Source of the DNA: Turicibacter sanguinis
Lineage (GTDB): Bacteria; Bacillota_I; Bacilli_A; MOL361; Turicibacteraceae
Reading direction: 5' to 3'
Assembly (NCBI RefSeq): GCF_013046825.1
Contig: NZ_CP053187.1
Coordinates: forward strand, 1,415,501 to 1,479,500
Length of the DNA stretch: 64,000 nucleotides
Below the pieces are notes generated by a model. That model was not told the DNA's origin and made no database searches. It was given only the letters and a program-made list of their open reading frames with translations. The position numbers and the translations under genes were made by a program. This document shows, in pieces, positions 53,491 through 61,774 of the stretch. Position 1 is the first letter of the stretch. Each line of letters opens with the position of its first letter.

Positions 53491-54831
53491 TTAATTGACA
53501 GAAGATAGTCGTTTAAACTCTTTTTTTATTAAGAAGAAACAGAGTAATGAAACACTTAAATCTGTGATTGGCTGAGCTAGCCAGACTCCATTCAGTCCTA
53601 TTAATCTAGGAAGAATGATGAGAGCGGGAATCAAAATAATCATCTGACGAATAATCACAAGCCAAATAGAGAGTTTTGAATTCCCAATTGATTGGAAGAA
53701 GTTTGGGGCAGTTAAAGATAAAGCACATAATGGAAGACTGAAGGCGTAGAGTTTAAGTTCAGTTACAGTTGTGTTAATGAAGGTTTTATCTGGATTAAAA
53801 AAGCTCACAAGCGGCGTGGGAAGAATATAGATAAGTAAAAATCCGAGTGTGAAAATAATAGTTGAAGCAATAGTTCCTTGTAAAAATGTTTTTTTGACAC
53901 GGGTATAGTTTCGTTGACCAAAGTTATACCCAATAATTGGAATCATTCCTTGATTAATTCCGACGACCGGCATCATGACGAGATTATAAATAGTGCTAAT
54001 GGTTGTGAAAGATCCGATGGATAGAGCGGTTCCATAGTGTTTTAGAGACTGATTTAATAAAATTTGAACGAAAGCAGAAATGAGCTGGATAAGCGCTGTG
54101 GATAATCCAAAGGTAATGATAGGTTTTACTAAATGATGTTGAATTTTTAATTTTTTAAAATCAAGTTTTAGGTTAGAGGCACCTCGTGTGTAATAGTACA
54201 CAACATAAAGAAAGACAGTGGCCTGCGATAAGATGGTAGCAAGTGCAGCTCCGCTAATCCCGAGATTAAGTCCAAAAATAAAGAGCGGATCCAAAATAAT
54301 ATTAATGAGACAGCTTGCCATTAAAATTAAAGCCGCTCGTTTTGGATCTCCTTCAGAGCGGATAATTCCCATTAAAGAAAAGCCCATAATATAAAATGGA
54401 ATACCGATTGTTAAAATATTGAGATAATCTTTGGCATAGCCAATCGTATCTGATGTAGCTCCGAATAGGTAAAGAAGGGGTTCATTAAATAGATAGAAGA
54501 CAATCATTAAGAAAATGCTAATTATGAGTCCAAGAAGCGGAACTTGATTCAAAAAATCCTCTGCTTCTTCCTTCTTTTGTTCGCCAAGTCTTAGTGAGAG
54601 GTTAGCGATAGCTCCGTACGTAATTAAAAGTTCACAGGCTAATATAATCGTTGTAAAAGGAATTAAGGTTCCAAGTCCAGTTAAAGCTAAGGAACCGGCA
54701 CCTTGAATATGACCAATAAAGATACGATCAACGGCATTGTATAAGGAAACGGTCATCATACTAATGATAGCTGGGATACAATATTTGAGTAGTAATTTAG
54801 AAATGTTTGTGGTTTGTAGTGAGTGATGCAA
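53491..54831 (-). CDS. MATE family efflux transporter
   Basis: A cation-coupled multidrug/toxin exporter with twelve membrane segments arranged as two MatE halves. Family strings are YNAVDRIFIGHIQGAGSLAL near residue 32 and GINQGMIPIIGYNFGQRNY near 282. The length is 446 residues when started at TTG 54831, six bases after AAGGAGGAG. The open frame begins seven codons further upstream, but the ribosome site would then be inside the gene. It is divergent from a Crp/Fnr-family regulator with only about 90 bp between, so that regulator is the likely controller. Confidence 0.88.
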   Translation of the reverse strand: MHHSLQTTNISKLLLKYCIPAIISMMTVSLYNAVDRIFIGHIQGAGSLALTGLGTLIPFTTIILACELLITYGAIANLSLRLGEQKKEEAEDFLNQVPLLGLIISIFLMIVFYLFNEPLLYLFGATSDTIGYAKDYLNILTIGIPFYIMGFSLMGIIRSEGDPKRAALILMASCLINIILDPLFIFGLNLGISGAALATILSQATVFLYVVYYYTRGASNLKLDFKKLKIQHHLVKPIITFGLSTALIQLISAFVQILLNQSLKHYGTALSIGSFTTISTIYNLVMMPVVGINQGMIPIIGYNFGQRNYTRVKKTFLQGTIASTIIFTLGFLLIYILPTPLVSFFNPDKTFINTTVTELKLYAFSLPLCALSLTAPNFFQSIGNSKLSIWLVIIRQMIILIPALIILPRLIGLNGVWLAQPITDLSVSLLCFFLIKKEFKRLSSVN

Positions 54832-54897
54832 TAGATACTCCTCCTTGTTCAAGTTGAAATTGTAGCTTATAATATCAAAAGATTTTTAGAAATTCGA

Positions 54898-54909
54898 GGA
54901 CATTTGTCC
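54898..54909. promoter_or_regulatory. Palindrome between MATE and Crp/Fnr genes
   Basis: GGACATTTGTCC is a perfect 12-bp palindrome in the divergent promoter region, 15 bp before the regulator start. It could be the regulator's own site; unproven. Confidence 0.3.
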
Positions 54910-54923
54910 ATAGGGAGAAAGAT

Positions 54924-55562
54924 ATGAATTGGTTAACATCACGAATTGAGAATGGAAGTCAGAGTTTAAAAGATGGCATAGTTATGAAAAGATACGAAAA
55001 AGGGATGACAATTTTATCTGCAGAAGATGAAATTAAGGGTGTTTTAATTGTCAAAAAGGGAAAAGCTAAAGTATATTCTCTTGCTGAAAATGGATCGACT
55101 CATATGATTAAAATTTATGAAGCGGGAGAATTGCTAGGTGAGATGGAAATTCTCACTGGAAGAACTGTCTTTCATTATGTGGAGGCATTAGAAACGTGTG
55201 AGATGATGTGGATTTCACAGTCTTTATTTTTTGATTGGATAAAAGAGGATTCGGATGTTTCACTTTATATCATGAAGCAATTAGCAGAAAAATTATATCG
55301 TAGTGCAACCGTGATGAAGTCAGTTGTTTTATATCCACTTAAATATCAAGTGTTGTTTTTTATCTGGCGGCATATTTGTGAAACCAAGGAAATGGTCATA
55401 AAGAAAGAACTTGTTGTTGAGGCTTTAGGTTCTAACACAAGAAGCATCAATCGTATTATTAAAGAATTAGATGAGGATGGTATTTTAGATAATTTAAGTG
55501 GCGAAATTATCGTTCATGAATTTTCAAAAGTGGTTCAATTAGTTAGTCAATATGAATCATAA
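54924..55562 (+). CDS. Crp/Fnr family regulator (YeiL-like)
   Basis: A transcription factor of 212 residues with an N-terminal cyclic-nucleotide-binding-type beta-barrel (about 20-135; GELLGEMEILTGR near 72) and a C-terminal winged helix (about 150-205; VEALGSNTRSINRIIKELDE near 171). The effector site lacks the full cAMP-binding signature and no Cys cluster for an Fe-S centre is seen, so the signal is unknown. It is divergent from the MATE exporter and precedes the Zn/Cd ATPase, which has its own promoter. Confidence 0.85.
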   Translation: MNWLTSRIENGSQSLKDGIVMKRYEKGMTILSAEDEIKGVLIVKKGKAKVYSLAENGSTHMIKIYEAGELLGEMEILTGRTVFHYVEALETCEMMWISQSLFFDWIKEDSDVSLYIMKQLAEKLYRSATVMKSVVLYPLKYQVLFFIWRHICETKEMVIKKELVVEALGSNTRSINRIIKELDEDGILDNLSGEIIVHEFSKVVQLVSQYES

Positions 55563-55588
55563 AATTTTAGAAAGCTAAGTTCATTTGG

Positions 55589-55617
55589 TTGACTTTTACG
55601 GAGGTTGTGCATATACT
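55589..55617 (+). promoter_or_regulatory. Promoter of the Zn/Cd ATPase gene
   Basis: TTGACT and TATACT with an ideal 17-bp spacer. Transcription should start near 55624, just before the operator at 55630. Confidence 0.8.
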
Positions 55618-55629
55618 AATTACATGAAC

Positions 55630-55649
55630 ATATGAATAAATATTCATAT
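55630..55649. promoter_or_regulatory. ArsR/SmtB-type (CzrA-like) operator
   Basis: ATATGAATA-AA-TATTCATAT is a perfect 9-2-9 inverted repeat. It matches the TGAAyA-xx-TRTTCA core bound by zinc/cadmium-sensing ArsR-family repressors. It starts about 6 bases after the expected transcription start. No ArsR-family gene is in the window, so the repressor must be encoded elsewhere. Confidence 0.7.
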
Positions 55650-55673
55650 TACAAAGTTTAGGAGGTCATTCCT

Positions 55674-58109
55674 ATGGGGAAATCAAATCCATTTAAATTA
55701 ATGTTAGAGGGATTAAATTGTGCGAATTGTGCTAATAAAATTGAAGAGCGTGTGAATCGATTAGAATTGGTAGAGGAGGCTAATTTAAACTTTTCCACAA
55801 CTCAATTAATTGTGAAATTATATGATGAGTCAATGAAATCACAAGCTATTGAAGAGATTAAAAGTATTGTGAAACAATTAGAGCCTGATGTAGTAGTATC
55901 AGAAAAAACTCAATTAGTTACACAAGTGAAACAGTCACAAAATAAAGAGATTAAACTTTTATTAGAAGGGTTGAACTGTGCAAACTGTGCAAATAAAATT
56001 GAAGACCGTGTTAATCAATTAGCGTCAGTTGAAAGTGCTAATTTGAATTTTTCCACAAGCCAATTAAGTGTTACACTCGAGGATGGAGCAATCAAACAAG
56101 AAACACTCGTTGAGATAAAAAGTATTATTAATAAATTAGAGCCTGATGTAGTGGTATCAGAAAAAGTATCAACTGTTACTGGTAAAATCAGTTCATGCCA
56201 AGATAGTTCTTGTTCAACACACGATCATGATACACATGAGCATAGTCACGAACATTTTGATGCCGAGTCAGGGTTTAAAGGCTTTATTAAGGAAAATATC
56301 GCCTTGCTACTTGGAGTTATTGTGTTCATTATCACGAGTGTTGGTAATTGGCCAGCTGAAGTGCTGTTATATGCGATTAGTTATTTATTAATCGGAGGAA
56401 ATGTGTTGACGACAGCATTTAAAAATATAATGCGTGGTGAATTTTTTGATGAAAACTTCTTGATGATGGTTGCCACTGTTGGAGCTTTTGCCATTGGAGA
56501 ATACCCTGAGGCCATCGCCGTTATGTTATTTTATGAAATTGGTGAATTGTTCCAAGGTTATGCGGTCAATCGTTCACGTAAATCAATTAGTTCTTTACTT
56601 GATATTCGTGCAGATCATGCTAATTTAGTGACAACTGGGGGGGTAAAGGAAGTTTCGCCGGAAGAGGTATCGATTGATGACGTGATTATCGTAAAACCTG
56701 GTGAACGTGTACCACTAGATGGAATCGTGGTTGAGGGTGAAAGTTACTTAGATACATCGGCTTTAACAGGCGAGTCAGTGCCACGTCTTGTGCATGTGGG
56801 GGAGGAGATTTTAGCTGGATGTATTAATACGAATGCTTTAGTACGTGTTCGCGTCAGCGCAACTTATGGTGACTCAACGGTTGCTCGTATTTTGGAGCTA
56901 GTTGAAAATGCGTCATCTAAAAAAGCTCAAACTGAAAAATTTATTACGAAATTTGCTCGTGTTTATACACCAATAGTTGTGTTATTGGCAGTGGCGATTG
57001 CGATTATTCCAAGTTTAATTTTTGGGGCAGATTTTTCAACATGGCTATATCGTGCGTTAGTGTTCTTAGTTGTTTCATGTCCTTGTGCTTTAGTTGTTTC
57101 GATTCCGTTAGGATTCTTTGCAGGACTTGGTGGTGCTTCAAGTCTTGGTGTTCTTATTAAAGGAGGAAACTATTTAGAAGCATTAAATCATGTGGAGACA
57201 GTCGTTTTTGATAAAACAGGAACGTTAACAAAAGGTGTTTTTAAAGTAACACAGATTCACTCAGTCAACATGACTGAAGAAGATTTTATTCAAGTTGCTG
57301 CTCATGCTGAAAGTCATTCAACTCATCCGATTGCAAAATCGATTGTAGTTGCATATGGGAAAGAGTTAAGCACAGATCGTTTAACCAATTATGAAGATAT
57401 CGCAGGTCAGGGGATTAAAGTTAAAGTTGATGATCAACAAGTTTTAATTGGAAATGCGACTTTAATGCAAAGTGCTAATTTAGAAGTTTCAGAAGTCGAT
57501 GCAATTGGAACCATTATTCACATGGCGATTAATGGTGAGTACAAAGGATACATGGTTATTGCAGATGAGATTAAGGAAAGTTCTAAAGCGGCTATTGCAG
57601 AACTAAAAAAACGTGGTGTTTCTAAAGTTGTGATGTTAACAGGTGATCACAAATCAGTGGCTGATAAAGTAGCTAAAGAATTAGGGATTGATGAAGTTTA
57701 TTCACAATTATTACCTCATCAAAAAGTAGAACATGTTGAAGCATTGCTCGCTAAAAAATCATCAGATCAAAATTTAGTCTTTGTTGGAGATGGAATGAAT
57801 GACGCACCTGTTCTTGCTCGTGCTGATATCGGAGTTGCAATGGGGGGAATTGGATCTGATGCAGCCATTGAAGCAGCAGATGTGGTCCTAATGAAAGATG
57901 ATCCAATGGCATTGGTTGATGCGATTGTTAAAGCAAAACAAACAAGCCGTATTTTATATCAAAATATTATCTTTGCTTTAGGTGTTAAAATTCTAGTTAT
58001 GATACTTGGAGCTTTGGGATTTGCAACGATGTGGGCAGCTGTGTTTGCAGATGTTGGGGTTACTATTCTCGCTGTTATGAATAGTACACGCGCTTTAAAA
58101 AGAAAATAA
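55674..58109 (+). CDS. Zn/Cd/Pb-exporting P1B-type ATPase with two HMA domains
   Basis: A membrane pump that expels divalent soft metals (CadA/ZntA type, P1B-2). Two N-terminal metal-binding domains each begin GLNCANCANKIE (residues 13 and 99), with the CxxC pair, and share long identical pieces (PDVVVSEK at 71 and 158), pointing to a recent internal duplication. A His-rich linker follows (STHDHDTHEHSHEHFD, about 181-196). The core has TGES, CPCALV in a transmembrane segment near 463, phosphorylation site DKTGTLT near 510, a HP motif (STHPIAKSI) and GDGMNDAP near 702. Lys in NIIFALGVKI and Asp in FADVGVT near the C-terminus mark the Zn/Cd subgroup. Length is 811 residues. The operator just upstream fits metal induction. 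Confidence 0.94.
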   Translation: MGKSNPFKLMLEGLNCANCANKIEERVNRLELVEEANLNFSTTQLIVKLYDESMKSQAIEEIKSIVKQLEPDVVVSEKTQLVTQVKQSQNKEIKLLLEGLNCANCANKIEDRVNQLASVESANLNFSTSQLSVTLEDGAIKQETLVEIKSIINKLEPDVVVSEKVSTVTGKISSCQDSSCSTHDHDTHEHSHEHFDAESGFKGFIKENIALLLGVIVFIITSVGNWPAEVLLYAISYLLIGGNVLTTAFKNIMRGEFFDENFLMMVATVGAFAIGEYPEAIAVMLFYEIGELFQGYAVNRSRKSISSLLDIRADHANLVTTGGVKEVSPEEVSIDDVIIVKPGERVPLDGIVVEGESYLDTSALTGESVPRLVHVGEEILAGCINTNALVRVRVSATYGDSTVARILELVENASSKKAQTEKFITKFARVYTPIVVLLAVAIAIIPSLIFGADFSTWLYRALVFLVVSCPCALVVSIPLGFFAGLGGASSLGVLIKGGNYLEALNHVETVVFDKTGTLTKGVFKVTQIHSVNMTEEDFIQVAAHAESHSTHPIAKSIVVAYGKELSTDRLTNYEDIAGQGIKVKVDDQQVLIGNATLMQSANLEVSEVDAIGTIIHMAINGEYKGYMVIADEIKESSKAAIAELKKRGVSKVVMLTGDHKSVADKVAKELGIDEVYSQLLPHQKVEHVEALLAKKSSDQNLVFVGDGMNDAPVLARADIGVAMGGIGSDAAIEAADVVLMKDDPMALVDAIVKAKQTSRILYQNIIFALGVKILVMILGALGFATMWAAVFADVGVTILAVMNSTRALKRK

Positions 58110-58114
58110 TAATT

Positions 58115-58146
58115 AAAAGGTATCTCATCATTTGGAGATACCTTTT
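58115..58146 (+). terminator. Intrinsic terminator after the Zn/Cd ATPase
   Basis: AAAGGTATCTC and GAGATACCTTT arms with a short loop, then T-rich sequence. Confidence 0.9.
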
Positions 58147-58466
58147 AATTTATTTATAGTAATGGTTGATTGTTTGATAACGCTCACTTCTTACGTTTTA
58201 AATTTTCAATGTTGGTTTCTAATGTTAACAACGAAATAGTAAAAAGAAAATTAGGTTTCTAAAATTGCAATAATATGCCTATATAAAAAGATACATTATT
58301 GGATATATTTTTGTATCTAATTTTATATTTATAGAGTTTTAATTGTGAGTTGTTTGAATATCTTTAGAATTTCTTAAGTTTTATATAAGGTATTTCTTTA
58401 TTTATTATTGTTAAGATATAAGTGTCTTAAAGATGTAGGAATAGTCAATCTTTAATTAGGTATTAT

Positions 58467-58690
58467 CCTAGCAATTGAGGATGGTATAACTTACTGGCGG
58501 AAGAAAGCTACGATCTCACTTTTTAAGTGAGCCACGTAGCGTAGGGAACCTACATAGCTCACAGCTGGGGGCCCATACCCCAGCAATTGGGGATGGTATA
58601 ACCTACTAGCGGAAGAAAGCTACGATCTCACTTTTTAAGTGAGCCACGTAGCGTAGGGAACCTACATGGCTCACAGCCGGGGTCCCCATT
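58467..58690. repeat. Tandem structured repeat, two copies, 112-bp period
   Basis: Copy 1 (58467-58578) and copy 2 (58579-58690) are nearly identical for about 108 bp, and much more GC-rich than their surroundings. Each folds, in order, into: CCT/AGG or CCC/GGG around AGCAATTG; GCTACG/CGTAGC enclosing CTCACTT/AAGTGAG; GTAGG-GAA-CCTAC; and AGCT-CAC-AGCT or GGCT-CAC-AGCC. Two of the differences between copies are compensatory pair changes, which argues for a selected RNA (or cruciform) structure. Strand is not settled. It fills much of the 650-bp gene-free gap between the Zn/Cd ATPase and the two-component genes; the rest (58150-58466) shows nothing I recognise. Confidence 0.75.
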
Positions 58691-58798
58691 CTTAAGTTAT
58701 TGTTGATAGGATAAGTTTTTAAATTAATAAAGTGAGGTGAGAAGTTTTCTAAGTTTGTTATATAATAATGGAAACACATGCTTAGAAAGAGGGTTTTT

Positions 58799-59497
58799 AT
58801 GAGTCAGTCACATATTTTAATTGTTGAGGATGAAAAAGATATTGCATTAGCAATTGAAGCTTATTTAACAAATCAAGGATATAAGGTTAGTATTGCAGGT
58901 AATGGAATTGAAGCATTAGAAATTGTGGAAGCAACGCCAATTGATTTAGCCATTGTTGATGTCATGATGCCTAAAATGGATGGTATTACGTTTACGATGA
59001 AATTACGTGAACATCATCATTTTCCAGTGATTATGCTCTCAGCAAAATCGGAAGAGGTCGATCAAATTATGGGATTAAATATGGGGGCTGATGATTATGT
59101 GACGAAGCCATTTCGTCCATTAGAATTACTGGCTCGTGTCAACTCTCAACTTCGTCGTTATAAAAGGTTTTCAAATCTTTTAAATGAAGAAAGTTCAAAT
59201 GTTATTACGATTGGTGGACTTGAATTAAATACTGAAACAAAGGAATTTACTGTAGACGGAAATGCAGTTAAATTAACGCCTATTGAGTACAAAATTTTGA
59301 ACTTGTTAATGAAACATCCAGGTCGTGTTTTTCCTACGGAAGAAATTTATGAGCGCATTTGGAATGAAACTGCCATAAATACCGATACGATTATGGTTCA
59401 TATTCGAAACATTCGAGAAAAAATAGAAATAAATCCGAAAAATCCAAAATATTTAAAGGTGGTGTGGGGAGTTGGATACAAACTCGAAAAGCAGTAA
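58799..59497 (+). CDS. OmpR/PhoB-family response regulator
   Basis: A two-component DNA-binding response regulator. Receiver domain residues 1-120: acidic pair EDEKD near 10, phospho-acceptor Asp in VDVMMPKMDG near 53, Lys in DDYVTKPFRP near 101. A winged-helix effector domain runs over about 135-230 (LTPIEYKILNLLMKHPGRVF, near 166). Length is 232 residues. I choose ATG 58799 after GAGGG; the frame back to 58778 precedes that site. It overlaps the kinase gene by about 26 bp. The most similar named types are VanR/YycF-like; the stimulus is unknown. Confidence 0.93.
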   Translation: MSQSHILIVEDEKDIALAIEAYLTNQGYKVSIAGNGIEALEIVEATPIDLAIVDVMMPKMDGITFTMKLREHHHFPVIMLSAKSEEVDQIMGLNMGADDYVTKPFRPLELLARVNSQLRRYKRFSNLLNEESSNVITIGGLELNTETKEFTVDGNAVKLTPIEYKILNLLMKHPGRVFPTEEIYERIWNETAINTDTIMVHIRNIREKIEINPKNPKYLKVVWGVGYKLEKQ

Positions 59498-61691
59498 TAA
59501 AATAAGTAAATGGATTGTTGGCATCATCTCCGTTTTAATAATAGGAATGATTTCAGGTTGGCTTTATTCACAGTATGAGAACATGGGGAAAATCGCTAAA
59601 CAACAATCTGGAACTATATACACTGATCATGAGTTTTATACATATTTATCTGAATTAAGTTATACCTTATACTTTGATACCTTAAAACAGGAAAATAAAG
59701 AAATTAGTAATGAGGAATTAATTCAGATAACGACAAATGATTTAGAGTATTTATATGATAGGTACTATCATGAAACATCGATAGAAAATGTAGATTTTTA
59801 TTATTTATCAACAGATGAGCAATATAAAGTTCTGATGAAATCTATCGGCTCATACGTTAAAAATAACTTAATTGATTCTAACTGGATTTTTAATCAGCTA
59901 CAAAATATGGAGTACTTAGTCATTGATCAAACAGAGGGTTCGAACTATAAATATGGGAATCTTAATCTTGAAACATTGAACAATGCAAATTTAACTGCTT
60001 CACAATTAGAAAATTTAAAGAATCAATATCAGTCATTTGTTGTTTTAAATTATGATGCAAATGGAAATTTAACCGTGATAAATAACTATGAATTCGATTC
60101 TTCGACTAACGTGTATAATCACTTTGAGTATCAAGATGGCTATAAATTAGCTCCCATTAAAAACATGACGATTGTTTATGGGGTCCCTAAAATCTTAACC
60201 TATACAGATTATATCTGGCAGATGAATTATAGATATGATTGGTGGAGTATACAATCTGTTGTAGGCTATTTTAGTTGGATTGCGATTGCCTTAACAGCGA
60301 TAACAGCTATTATTTTACCCATTAACGCTTTTAAACAAAGTAAGTTATTTACATGGATATTAAAAATTCCGTTTGAAATCATGCTCTTTTTATCCATCTT
60401 TTTGTTTCCGATTTTTATTGAGGCAATGCCAAGTCTAGTTCAATCTACACTTGAAGAGATGGAGTTTATGAATACTAGTTATTTAATCTTCCCTGAGAGT
60501 GTCCATCATTTAATTGCTCCAACATTTAATATCGTGATGTGGACTATCGTTTTATACTGGTTTTTCCTAGATTGTGTCTATCTTAAAAATCTATTTAAAA
60601 TAGGATGGAAAGCAACAATAAAAACAAAATTTATCAGTATTAATCTCATGAGAGGGTTTGTAAGAAAAGGACGATTAATTTATCAAAATTTAGCTAATAT
60701 TGATTTGAAAAATGCTAATACCAAAAAGTTAGCACTATTTTTAGGAATTCAATTTGTTATGATTAGTATCATGTGTTTAACTTGGTTTTTTGGTTTATTT
60801 ATTGCTATCATTTACACAGGTTTCCTATTTGTTTACTTAAATAAAAAGATTAAAAAAATAGAATCAGATTATTCAAGGTTATTTGAAGTCACAAATGAAG
60901 TTGCAGAAGGAAACCTAGATGTGGTCATTGATGAAGACTTAGGAATTTTTAATTCATTTAAAGATGAAGTTGTTAATATTCAAAGTGGATTAAAAAAGGC
61001 AGTTCAAAATGAAGTGAAGAGTCAGCGCATGAAAACAGATTTAATAGCGAATGTTTCACATGATTTAAAAACACCTCTGACGTCAATTATTACATATGTT
61101 GATTTACTTAAAGATGAAAATTTAACTCATGAAAAACGAACACAGTACCTTGAAACATTAGACCAAAAATCGCAGCGACTAAAAATTTTAATTGAAGATT
61201 TATTTGAGATGAGTAAGGCAAGTAGTGGTAATATCACAATGAATTTACAGATGGTGGACGTGGTTTCTTTAATGAAACAAACGTTGCTTGAAACAGAGGA
61301 TAAAATTGAAGAAGCGGGACTTATGATTCGCCGTCAATTTCCAGAACATAAGGTAATGATATCACTTGATAGTGAGCGTACATTCCGTGTGTTTGAAAAC
61401 TTAATTTCAAATATGACAAAGTATGCAATGGCTAGAACACGTGCTTATATTGATATTGTGGATGATGAAGAAATAGTTCAAATTATTTTTAAAAATATGT
61501 CGGCTGAGGAAATCAATGTTAATGTCGATGAACTAGTGGAACGATTTGTAAGAGGAGATCAATCTCGTCATACAGAGGGATCAGGTCTTGGACTTGCGAT
61601 TGCAAAAAGTTTTGTGGAATTACAAGGTGGACAATTTGTGGTTCAGGTCGATGGAGACTTGTTTAAAGTCATCATCACGTTTAGTAAATAA
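59472..61691 (+). CDS. Membrane sensor histidine kinase (large, multi-TM)
   Basis: Partner of the preceding response regulator. It starts at TTG 59472 inside the regulator gene, with GGTGGTGTGGGGAG as ribosome site, and is 739 residues. Transmembrane segment 1 is about residues 13-32, followed by an extracytoplasmic domain of about 220 residues I cannot assign. Further membrane segments lie at about 265-285, 300-320, 355-375 and 425-455. Then come a HAMP-like region, a DHp domain with phospho-acceptor His in NVSHDLKTPLTSIITY near 528, and a catalytic domain with NLISNMTKYAM and GSGLGLAIAKSF. The usual DNG of the G1 box is replaced by KNMS, as in a known VanS-like Firmicute subgroup. Confidence 0.92.
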   Translation: MDTNSKSSNKISKWIVGIISVLIIGMISGWLYSQYENMGKIAKQQSGTIYTDHEFYTYLSELSYTLYFDTLKQENKEISNEELIQITTNDLEYLYDRYYHETSIENVDFYYLSTDEQYKVLMKSIGSYVKNNLIDSNWIFNQLQNMEYLVIDQTEGSNYKYGNLNLETLNNANLTASQLENLKNQYQSFVVLNYDANGNLTVINNYEFDSSTNVYNHFEYQDGYKLAPIKNMTIVYGVPKILTYTDYIWQMNYRYDWWSIQSVVGYFSWIAIALTAITAIILPINAFKQSKLFTWILKIPFEIMLFLSIFLFPIFIEAMPSLVQSTLEEMEFMNTSYLIFPESVHHLIAPTFNIVMWTIVLYWFFLDCVYLKNLFKIGWKATIKTKFISINLMRGFVRKGRLIYQNLANIDLKNANTKKLALFLGIQFVMISIMCLTWFFGLFIAIIYTGFLFVYLNKKIKKIESDYSRLFEVTNEVAEGNLDVVIDEDLGIFNSFKDEVVNIQSGLKKAVQNEVKSQRMKTDLIANVSHDLKTPLTSIITYVDLLKDENLTHEKRTQYLETLDQKSQRLKILIEDLFEMSKASSGNITMNLQMVDVVSLMKQTLLETEDKIEEAGLMIRRQFPEHKVMISLDSERTFRVFENLISNMTKYAMARTRAYIDIVDDEEIVQIIFKNMSAEEINVNVDELVERFVRGDQSRHTEGSGLGLAIAKSFVELQGGQFVVQVDGDLFKVIITFSK

Positions 61692-61694
61692 CTA

Positions 61695-61725
61695 AAGGCA
61701 TCGAGATTCTTCTCGGTGCTTTTTA
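61695..61725 (+). terminator. Intrinsic terminator after the histidine kinase gene
   Basis: GGCATCGAG and CTCGGTGCT arms are followed by TTTT. It separates the two-component pair from the VanZ-ribokinase group. Confidence 0.82.
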
Positions 61726-61774
61726 ATGTGAATTATGATAGAATTTGTTTTGTTAACGGAAGTGGGGAATTAGG

